A stretch of DNA of 50,230 nt. Source: JBJEFI01 sp051873875. GTDB lineage: Bacteria > Bacillota > Bacilli > Bacillales > Bacillaceae_G. This document shows, in pieces, positions 40,898-48,379 of the stretch. The position numbers were made by a program, and so were the translations under genes. Location: NCBI GenBank assembly GCA_051873875.1, contig JBJEFI010000059.1, positions 1 to 50,230 of the forward strand, written 5' to 3'. The notes under the pieces were generated by a model that did no database searches, was not told the DNA's origin, and saw only the letters and a program-made list of their open reading frames with translations. Position 1 is the stretch's first letter, and every line of letters begins with the position of its first letter.

Positions 40898-42865
40898 TTA
40901 TTTCACTTGTGCCCCATTTGGTAAGTCTTGCTCAACTGTCGCTAATGTTAGCTTTCCGTCTTTGCTTCCTGCAAGAATCATACCTTGTGAAAGCTCACCA
41001 CGTAGCTTTACTGGCTTAAGATTTGTCACACAAATTACTTTTTTCCCTACTAATTCTTCTGGTTTATAATATTGTGCAATTCCTGAAACGACTTGTCTTT
41101 TTTCTGTTCCTAAATCTAATTGTAACTTTAATAATTTATCAGCCTTTTTGACATTTTCCGCTTGTAATACTTCTGCAACACGCATGTCAACTTTGAAAAA
41201 GTCATCAATTGAGATTTCTGGAACTGTTTCTTCTTGTACTTCTTCTACTATTTGCTCTTGTTTTTCTTCCACTTTAACAGAACCTTTCATTTGCTCTTTA
41301 ATATAAGCAATCTCTACTTCACCTTCTAAACGTGGGAAAATAGGAATTCCTTTTTTAATAACAGTTGTACCTTCTTTAATTGCTCCAAATGTATTCATGC
41401 TTTCCCAATTTAATAAATCTGTAGCAAATCCTAATTGTTCAGCAATTTGTTTTGGTGCATTTGTCATGAATGGTTGTAACATAATTGCAACATAGCGTAA
41501 TCCTTCTGCTAAGTGATACATAACTGATGCAAGTTCATCTTTACGATTTTTATCTTTTGCCAATATCCAAGGTTGTGTTTCATCAATATATTTATTTAAA
41601 CGTGAAACAAGTGACCATAACTCTGTTAATACAACGCTAAATTGCATTTTTTCCATCGCTACTTCATAACGATTACGCACATCTTGAGCAAAGTCTTCTA
41701 ATGTTTGATCGAATTCTGTTACTGCCCCTTTATAGCCAGAAATAGTTCCATCAAAATATTTATTAATCATTGATACTGTACGATTTAATAAATTCCCTAA
41801 ATCATTTGCTAAATCATAATTTGTACGCTCAACGAATGATTCTGGTGAAAATACACCATCTTGTCCAAATGGAAGCTCACGTACTAAGAAATAACGTGTT
41901 GCATCTAATCCATAACGTTCAATTAACATTTCTGGATAAACAACGTTTCCTTTTGATTTTGACATTTTGCCATCTTTCATCATAATGAAACCATGAGCAA
42001 ATACTTTCTTCGGTAATGGTAAATCTAATGCCATTAAGAAGATTGGCCAATAAATTGTATGGAACCGTACGATGTCTTTTCCTACTACATGTACATCTGC
42101 TGGCCAATATTTATTGAATAACTCTTCATTGTCACTTCCGTACCCTAATGAAGTAATATAGTTTGTTAATGCATCTACCCATACATAAATAACATGCTTT
42201 GGATCTTTAGGAACCTTTATTCCCCATTCAAAAGATGTACGAGAAACAGATAAGTCCTCTAATCCTGGTTTAATAAAGTTATTGATCATTTCATTTTTAC
42301 GTGATTCTGGCTCAATGAACTCTACATTTTCTTCATAATAAGCCAATAGGCGATCTGCGTATTTCTTCATATTAAAGAAATAAGATTCTTCTTTTACAAG
42401 GTGAACATCACGACCACAATCTGGACATTTGCCATCTACTAATTGTGATTCTGTAAAATAAGATTCACATGGTGTGCAATACAACCCTTCATAATGTCCT
42501 TTATAGATATCACCATTATCTAAAAACTTTTGGAAAATCTTTTCAACTGCATCTTCATGACGTTTTTCTGTTGTACGAATAAAATCATCATAAGAAATGT
42601 CCATTAGTTTCCATAGTTTTTTTGCAGCCGCTGCAATTTCATCCACATATAATTGCGGTTGTTTTCCAGCCTCTGCTGCTTTTTCTTGAATTTTTTGTCC
42701 GTGCTCGTCCATTCCTGTTAAAAAGCGAACATCATATCCTCTTAAACGTTTATAACGAGCCATCGCATCTGCTGCTACCGTTGTATATGCCGTACCAATA
42801 TGGAACTTCCCACTCGGATAATAGATTGGGGTTGTAATGTAAAATGTATTTTTATCTTTTCCCAA
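40898..42865 (-). CDS. metG: Methionyl-tRNA synthetase
   Basis: Charges initiator and elongator tRNA-Met. The 655-residue protein has a class I core: YPSGKFHIGTAYTT near residue 23 (HIGH reads HIGT) and KMSKSKGNV near 302. The connective domain carries a four-cysteine zinc knuckle (CTPC near 130, CPDC near 150). An alpha-helical anticodon domain and a C-terminal EMAP/Trbp111-like OB fold (about 545-655) for dimerisation follow. B. subtilis MetS, by comparison, has HIGH and lacks these cysteines. The start is a TTG with GAGGAGG 8 bases upstream. No T-box or S-box leader is present. Confidence 0.95.
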   Translation of the reverse strand: MGKDKNTFYITTPIYYPSGKFHIGTAYTTVAADAMARYKRLRGYDVRFLTGMDEHGQKIQEKAAEAGKQPQLYVDEIAAAAKKLWKLMDISYDDFIRTTEKRHEDAVEKIFQKFLDNGDIYKGHYEGLYCTPCESYFTESQLVDGKCPDCGRDVHLVKEESYFFNMKKYADRLLAYYEENVEFIEPESRKNEMINNFIKPGLEDLSVSRTSFEWGIKVPKDPKHVIYVWVDALTNYITSLGYGSDNEELFNKYWPADVHVVGKDIVRFHTIYWPIFLMALDLPLPKKVFAHGFIMMKDGKMSKSKGNVVYPEMLIERYGLDATRYFLVRELPFGQDGVFSPESFVERTNYDLANDLGNLLNRTVSMINKYFDGTISGYKGAVTEFDQTLEDFAQDVRNRYEVAMEKMQFSVVLTELWSLVSRLNKYIDETQPWILAKDKNRKDELASVMYHLAEGLRYVAIMLQPFMTNAPKQIAEQLGFATDLLNWESMNTFGAIKEGTTVIKKGIPIFPRLEGEVEIAYIKEQMKGSVKVEEKQEQIVEEVQEETVPEISIDDFFKVDMRVAEVLQAENVKKADKLLKLQLDLGTEKRQVVSGIAQYYKPEELVGKKVICVTNLKPVKLRGELSQGMILAGSKDGKLTLATVEQDLPNGAQVK

Positions 42866-42938
42866 TGTAAAAGCCTCCTCTTTTTATGTAGCTATTCTCA
42901 AAATCTCATAACTTTTATTTTATCACACTTCTATTGAA

Positions 42939-42968
42939 AATATACATGAGAGCTTTACTATATTTCAA
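42939..42968 (-). promoter_or_regulatory. SigA promoter of metG
   Basis: TTGAAA, 18 bp and TATATT on the minus strand (5 of 6 each), about 70 bases before the metG start and divergent from abrB. Confidence 0.55.
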
Positions 42969-42984
42969 TCATAAACTCCGTTTT

Positions 42985-43001
42985 TGTCGAATTTTGTCGA
43001 T
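42985..43001 (+). promoter_or_regulatory. Upstream tandem Spo0A boxes between metG and abrB
   Basis: TGTCGAA (42985-42991) and TGTCGAT (42995-43001), one helical turn apart in the same orientation. It lies upstream of both the abrB P1 and the divergent metG promoter. The arrangement is the same as at the downstream abrB operator. Confidence 0.6.
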
Positions 43002-43050
43002 AAAAACCCTTTCTTTTACAATCGTTTTATTTCCCTACTAATATGTTTTC

Positions 43051-43079
43051 TTGCTATAGTTAATTATAGGAAATACAAT
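43051..43079 (+). promoter_or_regulatory. abrB promoter P1
   Basis: TTGCTA, 17 bp and TACAAT on the plus strand, about 140 bases before abrB. B. subtilis abrB also has two promoters. Confidence 0.6.
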
Positions 43080-43112
43080 AATTTTATACTATTTTTTACG
43101 AAATAATGTAAG

Positions 43113-43141
43113 TTGACGTTTTTGGTAAGGAATGGTACGAT
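43113..43141 (+). promoter_or_regulatory. abrB promoter P2
   Basis: TTGACG, 17 bp and TACGAT on the plus strand. Transcription would start near 43148, just before the downstream 0A boxes. Confidence 0.65.
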
Positions 43142-43158
43142 TTGATTATGATGGGTTT

Positions 43159-43175
43159 TGTCGAATTATGACGAT
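43159..43175 (+). promoter_or_regulatory. abrB Spo0A operator (tandem 0A boxes)
   Basis: TGTCGAA (43159-43165) followed ten bases later by TGACGAT (43169-43175). The B. subtilis abrB operator has the same tandem layout just downstream of P2, where Spo0A-P represses abrB at the onset of sporulation. Confidence 0.85.
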
Positions 43176-43224
43176 GTTTTAAGTGACAGTTTTAAAAAAG
43201 AGAAGAGAGAGGAGAAGGGTTATT

Positions 43225-43509
43225 ATGAAATCAACAGGTATTGTCCGTAAAGTTGACGAATTAGGACGTGTTGTTATTCCGATTGAATTACGCCGTACAT
43301 TAGGTATTGCCGAGAAAGATGCTCTTGAGATTTATGTAGATGACGAAAAGATCATCTTAAAAAAATACCAACCTCATATGGCTTGTCTATTAACTGGGGA
43401 AGTTTCTGACAAAAACTTAGAACTTGGTAATGGCAAAATTGTATTAAGCCCAGAGGGTGCAAAAACATTATTAGAAGAACTTCAAAAATATTTACAAACT
43501 GTAGAATAA
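43225..43509 (+). CDS. abrB: Transition-state regulator AbrB
   Basis: The only clear plus-strand gene. The 94-residue protein begins MKSTGIVRKVDELGRVVIPI, the swapped-hairpin AbrB DNA-binding domain (residues 1-50), followed by the tetramerisation domain. AbrB represses many post-exponential genes during growth. An upstream in-frame ATG fourteen codons earlier is ignored because it lies at the 0A operator and B. subtilis AbrB starts here; AGGAG and AAGGG lie 5-10 bases upstream. It has two promoters, Spo0A boxes and a shared terminator with rsmI. Confidence 0.97.
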   Translation: MKSTGIVRKVDELGRVVIPIELRRTLGIAEKDALEIYVDDEKIILKKYQPHMACLLTGEVSDKNLELGNGKIVLSPEGAKTLLEELQKYLQTVE

Positions 43510-43537
43510 AAAAGACTGTCAAATGACAGTCTTTTCT
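43507..43537. terminator. Bidirectional terminator between abrB and rsmI
   Basis: A 10-bp stem (AAGACTGTCA/TGACAGTCTT) with a 2-base loop and T-rich tails on both strands, placed between the convergent stop codons of abrB and rsmI. Confidence 0.93.
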
Positions 43538-44403
43538 TATTCTACACAATGATAAATATTATATACCTCTCTTTTTTGGATACCCCTTTCTTTCGCAACT
43601 ATTTTAATGGCATCCTTCGAAGACTGGCCCGCTTCTATGTAATGATTTACATGTTCAAGAATCGTCCATCGCTCCCATGCGTTCTCTTCTTTTTCTTCTT
43701 CCTTAGCACCTTCTACCAATACGCAAAATTCACCACGAACTTCTTCATCCTCTGTCCACTTTATCGCCTCTTCAATCGTTCCACGAATATACTCTTCAAA
43801 TTTCTTCGTCAACTCTCTAGCAAGTACAATTTGACGATTCCCAAGTATGTCGTGCATACAATGCAATGTCTCTTTTAAGCGGTGAGGCGATTCATAAAAA
43901 ATAAGCGTACTTGTTCTCCCTTTTAGCTCTTCTAGTTCTTTTTTCTTTTCCTTTTTACTGCGATTTAAAAAACCGTAAAAACGAAAATCACGTGGATCTA
44001 ATCCAGAAGCAATTAATGCTGTTAATGCTGCATTGGCACCCGGCAAAGCAATTACGTGAATACCTTGTTTAATTGCATCTTGAACTAATTCATAGCCCGG
44101 ATCAGAAATACATGGTGTTCCTGCATCACTAACTAATGCAATGTTTTTTCCGGCCTCTAACTCAGCTAACAATTTTTTACCGCTATTTTCTTTATTATGT
44201 TCATGGTAACTTGTAACAAATGTCTTTATTTCAAAATGAGTACATAATTTCTTCGTTTGCCTTGTATCTTCAGCAGCAATTAAATCAACTTCCTTTAACA
44301 AGCGCAAGGCACGATATGTAATATCCTCTAAGTTACCGATTGGTGTTGGAATTAAATATAAAAGTCCTTTAGTCGTTCCCTGATAGCTTTTTTGCTGTTT
44401 CAT
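43537..44403 (-). CDS. rsmI: 16S rRNA (cytidine-2'-O)-methyltransferase
   Basis: Methylates the ribose of C1402 (E. coli numbering) in 16S rRNA. The 288-residue SAM enzyme of the tetrapyrrole-methylase superfamily shows LIPTPIGNLEDITYRAL, EDTRQTKKL, SDAGTPCISDPGY and ALPGANAALTALIASGL. The start is an ATG with AAAAGGA 9 bases upstream; an ATG three codons earlier abuts that site. It overlaps the end of yazA by 35 bases. Called yabC in B. subtilis. Confidence 0.94.
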   Translation of the reverse strand: MKQQKSYQGTTKGLLYLIPTPIGNLEDITYRALRLLKEVDLIAAEDTRQTKKLCTHFEIKTFVTSYHEHNKENSGKKLLAELEAGKNIALVSDAGTPCISDPGYELVQDAIKQGIHVIALPGANAALTALIASGLDPRDFRFYGFLNRSKKEKKKELEELKGRTSTLIFYESPHRLKETLHCMHDILGNRQIVLARELTKKFEEYIRGTIEEAIKWTEDEEVRGEFCVLVEGAKEEEKEENAWERWTILEHVNHYIEAGQSSKDAIKIVAKERGIQKREVYNIYHCVE

Positions 44404-44665
44404 TTTCGCCATTCCTTTTCATATATTGTTCTTTTTGCTTTCGCGTTAACTGTTTAAATCGGTACTCCTTTTGCATTGCTTCTCGTTTATCATCAAATGT
44501 TTCTGTATAAATCATCTTCACAGGTGTCCGTACTCTTGTATACTTAGCACCTTTTCCACTATTGTGAGCAATTAAACGTCTATTTAAGTCATTTGTATAT
44601 CCTGCATAATATGTACCATCGTTGCACTCTAATACATAAAAGTAATGTTCATTACTCTTCTCCAT
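44369..44665 (-). CDS. yazA: GIY-YIG nuclease-fold protein YazA
   Basis: A 98-residue UPF0213-type protein with a single GIY-YIG domain: FYVLECNDGTYYAGYTNDLNRRL, in which the motif reads YYAGYT, and the conserved asparagine-arginine run after it. Nuclease activity has not been shown for most relatives. The start is the ATG with GGAG 8 bases upstream (B. subtilis YazA has 99 residues); a longer frame reaching into yabB is not needed. It overlaps yabB by 14 bases and rsmI by 35. Confidence 0.9.
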   Translation of the reverse strand: MEKSNEHYFYVLECNDGTYYAGYTNDLNRRLIAHNSGKGAKYTRVRTPVKMIYTETFDDKREAMQKEYRFKQLTRKQKEQYMKRNGENETAKKLSGND

Positions 44666-45395
44666 ATAAAATACTCCGGATTTCTTTCGTATACTCATTT
44701 TTTTCATTATATACAATGACAGGAGGAAGAATTTTCAAATCAGCATTTCCACCTTTTGTTCCTTCTATTAAAACTGTATTTGCTTCTTTTCCTTCTTTTG
44801 GATGAACAAATTGAATTCGTTTTGGTTCAATATTGTATTTCCGCATCAACGTTATAATATCCGTTACTCTTCCGGGACGATGAACAAGTGCTATCTTGCC
44901 ACCATAGCGTGCCATCGTAGCTGAAACACGAATAACATCTTCTAACGTACACATAATTTCATGACGAGCAATGGCTAAATGTTCATTTTCATTTATTTCT
45001 GATGTTTGTGGTGTTTGAAAATATGGTGGATTACATGTAACTACATCATAATAATCTGTTTTTAATACCTTTGGCATTTCTTTTAAATCACCATGAACTA
45101 CGGAAATTTGTTCACCAAGGGCATTATATTCAATACTTCTAACGCCCATACTATATAATCGCTCTTGGATTTCCACACCTGTAATTTTTGCCTTTGTCCG
45201 TGTACTTAATAATAATGGAATAACACTATTTCCCGTACATAAATCCAATACATTTCCTTTGCTAATTGGCATATAGGCAAATCGAGCCAATAAAACAGCA
45301 TCAAGAGAAAAGGCAAAAACAGATGGAGATTGAATAATCCGTAAATCCTCTGCTAATAAATAATCTAATCGTTCATCATCAAATAACTGTACCAT
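44652..45395 (-). CDS. yabB: tRNA1(Val) (adenine37-N6)-methyltransferase-like protein YabB
   Basis: A SAM-dependent methyltransferase of the TrmN6/YfiC type. SAM loop VLDLCTGNSVIPLLL lies near residue 48 and the N6-adenine catalytic motif CNPPYF near residue 125. At 247 residues it equals B. subtilis YabB. The likely substrate is A37 of a tRNA, but this has not been shown for the gene here. The start is an ATG with AAGGGA 7 bases upstream; six codons of upstream frame are dropped. Confidence 0.88.
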   Translation of the reverse strand: MVQLFDDERLDYLLAEDLRIIQSPSVFAFSLDAVLLARFAYMPISKGNVLDLCTGNSVIPLLLSTRTKAKITGVEIQERLYSMGVRSIEYNALGEQISVVHGDLKEMPKVLKTDYYDVVTCNPPYFQTPQTSEINENEHLAIARHEIMCTLEDVIRVSATMARYGGKIALVHRPGRVTDIITLMRKYNIEPKRIQFVHPKEGKEANTVLIEGTKGGNADLKILPPVIVYNEKNEYTKEIRSILYGEE

Positions 45396-45438
45396 AAAAA
45401 CTTCCCTTCTCATATAAAACTAACCTTTACACTTATAT

Positions 45439-45479
45439 AATGAATGTAGCCTTTCCACTTTGGAAAGGCTACATTCATT
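45439..45479. repeat. 19-bp perfect hairpin between yabA and yabB
   Basis: Arms 45439-45457 and 45461-45479 are exact inverted copies (AATGAATGTAGCCTTTCCA and its complement) with a 3-base loop. One arm covers the yabA stop codon. No T run follows on the minus strand, so it does not look like an ordinary terminator. Confidence 0.85.
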
Positions 45480-45807
45480 TCTTATTTAAAAATGATAAAC
45501 AGAAAATACAATCGCCATCTTTACGAACACTTCCATAATTTAAATTACAAATATGGAATCCTTCTTGATAGATGCGAGCTAAGTTATCGTAACCTTCACC
45601 TACATCTGATTGTTTCTTCTTTTTACTTTCTTTTTTTACTTGCTCTTCCTCAAAACGACGACGCAAATGTTCATTTTCTATTTTTATATGATGATTTTCT
45701 TCTAACAATTCAGCAAGATGTTGCTTCAGCTCGCCTAATTGTCGATATAAATGACCAATTTGCTCCTCCATACTTGAAACAGAAGCAAAGATATTCTTTT
45801 TATCCAC
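45475..45807 (-). CDS. yabA: Replication initiation control protein YabA
   Basis: Binds DnaA and the DnaN clamp to prevent over-initiation. The 110-residue protein has an N-terminal coiled coil (about residues 5-60, heptads such as MEEQIGHLYRQLGELKQHLA) that forms the tetramer. A charged linker (KKESKKKKQSD) and a C-terminal zinc domain with the H-C-C-C set HICNLNYGS...CIFC follow. The start is a GTG with GAGGTGAGG upstream. It follows ricT by 14 bases. B. subtilis YabA is 119 residues; the linker is shorter here. Confidence 0.93.
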   Translation of the reverse strand: MDKKNIFASVSSMEEQIGHLYRQLGELKQHLAELLEENHHIKIENEHLRRRFEEEQVKKESKKKKQSDVGEGYDNLARIYQEGFHICNLNYGSVRKDGDCIFCLSFLNKK

Positions 45808-45821
45808 GCTTCCTCACCTCA

Positions 45822-46649
45822 TTATTCTATCCTTTTACTAGCCGTTTCCGTTTTCTTCATCAACTCTTCTAATGTATACTCAACTACACGTTCCTTATCC
45901 ACTAATTCCACTTGGATTAATCGTTCTAAAATATTTAAACCAATTACTTTTCCTAAACCAAGTGGCGTTGAAATCATTTCTTCTAAATCAGGTAAATGTT
46001 CTTTTGCTGCTTCATACTCATCATTTTCGTATTTTAAACAACACATTAATCTTCCACATAATCCTGAAATTTTAGATGGATTCAAAGATAAATTTTGGTC
46101 CTTCGCCATCTTAATCGATACAGGTTCGAAATCCCCTAAAAAAGTAGAGCAACATAACATTCGACCACAAGGCCCAATTCCGCCAAGCATTTTCGCCTCA
46201 TCCCTTACCCCAATTTGACGAAGTTCAATACGAGTTCGGAAAATTGCCGCTAAATCCTTTACTAATTCACGGAAGTCAATTCTTCCTTCTGCCGTAAAAT
46301 AAAAAATAACTTTATTTCGATCAAATGTATATTCTACATCTACAAGTTTCATATCTAAGTTGTGATGTAATACTTTTTCTAAACATACTTCATAAGCTTC
46401 TTTGGCAGCTATTTTATTTTCATCAACAACTCGTTTATCTTCAACTGTTGCAATTCGTAACACTTTCTTTAAAGGAAGAACAACGTCGTTTTCGGAAACT
46501 TGCTTTTTATTTAAAACAACTTTTCCATATTCGATTCCTCGAACAGTTTCAACAATAACAAATTCGTTCTTTTCTATATTAAATCCATTGGGATCAAAAT
46601 AGTAAATCTTTCCCGCTTTCTTGAAGCGAACGCCTATAACCTCATACAA
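45822..46649 (-). CDS. ricT: RicT (YaaT), Y-complex PSP1-domain protein
   Basis: Part of the RicA-RicF-RicT complex that carries [4Fe-4S] clusters, works with RNase Y in mRNA processing and promotes Spo0F phosphorylation. The 275-residue protein has the PSP1 domain and cysteine-rich cluster motifs CGRMLCCSTF near residue 160 and CGRLMCCLKYE near 195. The start is a TTG (MYEVIGVRFKKAGKIYYF) with AGGAGG 9 bases upstream, giving exactly the B. subtilis length. Another TTG three codons earlier is too close to the site. Confidence 0.95.
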   Translation of the reverse strand: MYEVIGVRFKKAGKIYYFDPNGFNIEKNEFVIVETVRGIEYGKVVLNKKQVSENDVVLPLKKVLRIATVEDKRVVDENKIAAKEAYEVCLEKVLHHNLDMKLVDVEYTFDRNKVIFYFTAEGRIDFRELVKDLAAIFRTRIELRQIGVRDEAKMLGGIGPCGRMLCCSTFLGDFEPVSIKMAKDQNLSLNPSKISGLCGRLMCCLKYENDEYEAAKEHLPDLEEMISTPLGLGKVIGLNILERLIQVELVDKERVVEYTLEELMKKTETASKRIE

Positions 46650-46654
46650 ATTTC

Positions 46655-47647
46655 TCAACCCTCCTGTAACTGTATCATTAATTGTTCAATGATTAGTGCT
46701 ATATTCACATTGCTAGCGACTCTTTTTTTCGCCTCTAATATATTCGCTAACATTTTTAATACTCGTTGCTGAGAATATTTTAGTGATAAACTTTCAATCA
46801 TTGGAACTTGATCTTTATAGCAACATTTATTAGATTCGCCTACTTGGGCGTATAAAATATCTTTTACAAATAATAAAAGCATATCAAAGCCTAATTGGAC
46901 TTTTTCTTTTTCATCAAAATGCTTTGTCCACTTTTCAGTCGTTAAATACACTTCGCGACTACTGTCTTGATTATATGCTTCATATAATTTTATCACTAAA
47001 TCTCTTGCTTGTGCAAACCATTCATTATGGTAATCTGTCAATGCTTCTTCTAAATTAGATGTTAGTTGAGCAATAATACTAGCCAGATGTGTTGGAACAT
47101 TTTCTTTTAGCAAATCTTCATAAAAAATATTGCTAGGAACCGTTCGAAAAGAAATGATTTGGCATCTTGAAAGAATTGTATTCAACAATCGATTACTATT
47201 TTCTGTTATTAAAATAGCGTATGCTTCACTAACTGGCTCTTCTAAAAATTTCAACAAGCTGTTTGCTGCATTTGCTGTCATTTTATCAGCATGTTCAATA
47301 ATGTAAATTTTCTTATCTGATTCAACTGCTGTTTTTGAAAATTCACTTTGTAATAATTGAATTTGTTCTTTCTTAATCGACAAACCATCTGGCTGCACGA
47401 TATATAAATCCGGATGATTATGTGAATCAACCCTTTTACAGTTACTGCATCGCTGACATGGATTATATCCTTGCTTATGTTGACATAACAACATTTTTGC
47501 AAAAAACATAGCCGTTGCCAATTTTCTTGTTCCCTTTGTACCTTCAAATAAATAAGCGTGGGCTACACGCTGTTTCATCACGCTATTTAATAACATTTTT
47601 GATACAACTGGCTGAATCTCACTCAGTTGTTCCCACGACTTAATCAT
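46655..47647 (-). CDS. holB: DNA polymerase III delta' subunit
   Basis: Clamp-loader subunit of the replisome. The 330-residue AAA+ protein keeps the fold but has a degenerate P-loop (FEGTKGTRKLA near residue 35), as usual for delta'. A zinc module with four cysteines (CQHKQGYNPCQRCSNC, about residues 53-68) and the SRC motif in LSRCQIISF near 165 are present. GTGAGGG precedes the ATG. In B. subtilis darA and yaaR lie between tmk and holB; here only 99 noncoding bases with a TATAAT-type -10 separate them. Confidence 0.94.
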   Translation of the reverse strand: MIKSWEQLSEIQPVVSKMLLNSVMKQRVAHAYLFEGTKGTRKLATAMFFAKMLLCQHKQGYNPCQRCSNCKRVDSHNHPDLYIVQPDGLSIKKEQIQLLQSEFSKTAVESDKKIYIIEHADKMTANAANSLLKFLEEPVSEAYAILITENSNRLLNTILSRCQIISFRTVPSNIFYEDLLKENVPTHLASIIAQLTSNLEEALTDYHNEWFAQARDLVIKLYEAYNQDSSREVYLTTEKWTKHFDEKEKVQLGFDMLLLFVKDILYAQVGESNKCCYKDQVPMIESLSLKYSQQRVLKMLANILEAKKRVASNVNIALIIEQLMIQLQEG

Positions 47648-47746
47648 TTGTTACCCTCACTTATTTATATAAATTAATTACAATTATTTTTTCCTCTACT
47701 TTCTATTATACTACTGATTGTTTAGAAAGAGGGAACTATTTATTTT

Positions 47747-48379
47747 TTATTGTATATGTAACCTTCTTGCTAATATTTCTTCAACACGGACAACAAGCTC
47801 TTCCCTTGTACAATCACCGCACACCTTTTCAATTCGTTCTGGAAATTTATTAACTAAAGATAAATATCCTTCATGTACTCGTTTATGAAAAGATAAATCT
47901 TCTTTATCTAATCGATTTACTTCCCTTTCACTATTTTTAGCAATACGAGCTAATCCTTTTTCAGGCTCTAAATCAATATAAATTGTCATATCCGGCATAT
48001 GACAATCAATTGCAAATTGATTAATACTCCAAATTTCTTCAATGCCTAAGTTTCTACCAATCCCTTGATAAACAAGCGAACTATCAACGAATCGGTCACA
48101 AAGTACAATTGCCCCCTCATTCAGAGCAGGAATGACTTTTTCAACTAAGTGTTGTCTTCTTGCAGCTGCATAAAGCAATGCCTCTGTTCTTGCCTCTAAG
48201 TGTGTATTTTTTGGGTCTAATAAAATAGCGCGAATTTGTTCTGCTATTTCAATACCACCTGGCTCACGTGTATGTACTACTTTATATCCTTTATTTCGAA
48301 GTTTTTCTGCTAATGTTTCGATTAATGTTGATTTTCCAGAACCTTCCGTTCCTTCAAATGAAATAAAATATGAATTCAT
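47747..48379 (-). CDS. tmk: Thymidylate kinase
   Basis: Phosphorylates dTMP to dTDP. The 210-residue P-loop kinase has FEGTEGSGKSTL at the N-terminus, the DR(F/Y) motif in LCDRFVDSSLVYQG near residue 95 and the lid region with ERVNRL-type residues (SEREVNRLDKED). GGGAG lies before the ATG, which overlaps the stop of the upstream decarboxylase-type gene as ATGA. It is probably co-translated with that gene. Confidence 0.96.
   Translation of the reverse strand: MNSYFISFEGTEGSGKSTLIETLAEKLRNKGYKVVHTREPGGIEIAEQIRAILLDPKNTHLEARTEALLYAAARRQHLVEKVIPALNEGAIVLCDRFVDSSLVYQGIGRNLGIEEIWSINQFAIDCHMPDMTIYIDLEPEKGLARIAKNSEREVNRLDKEDLSFHKRVHEGYLSLVNKFPERIEKVCGDCTREELVVRVEEILARRLHIQ

Noticed and set aside
42866..42980. 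Possible T-box or S-box leader for metG
   Set aside because: The leader is only about 70 bases from the promoter and shows no T-box sequence, specifier stem or terminator/antiterminator pair.
45800..45808. DnaA-box-like TTATCCACG at the yabA start (also TTGTCCACA near 10541 and several TTATCCAnn)
   Set aside because: Single one-mismatch 9-mers are expected by chance in A/T-rich DNA and they are not clustered as in an origin.
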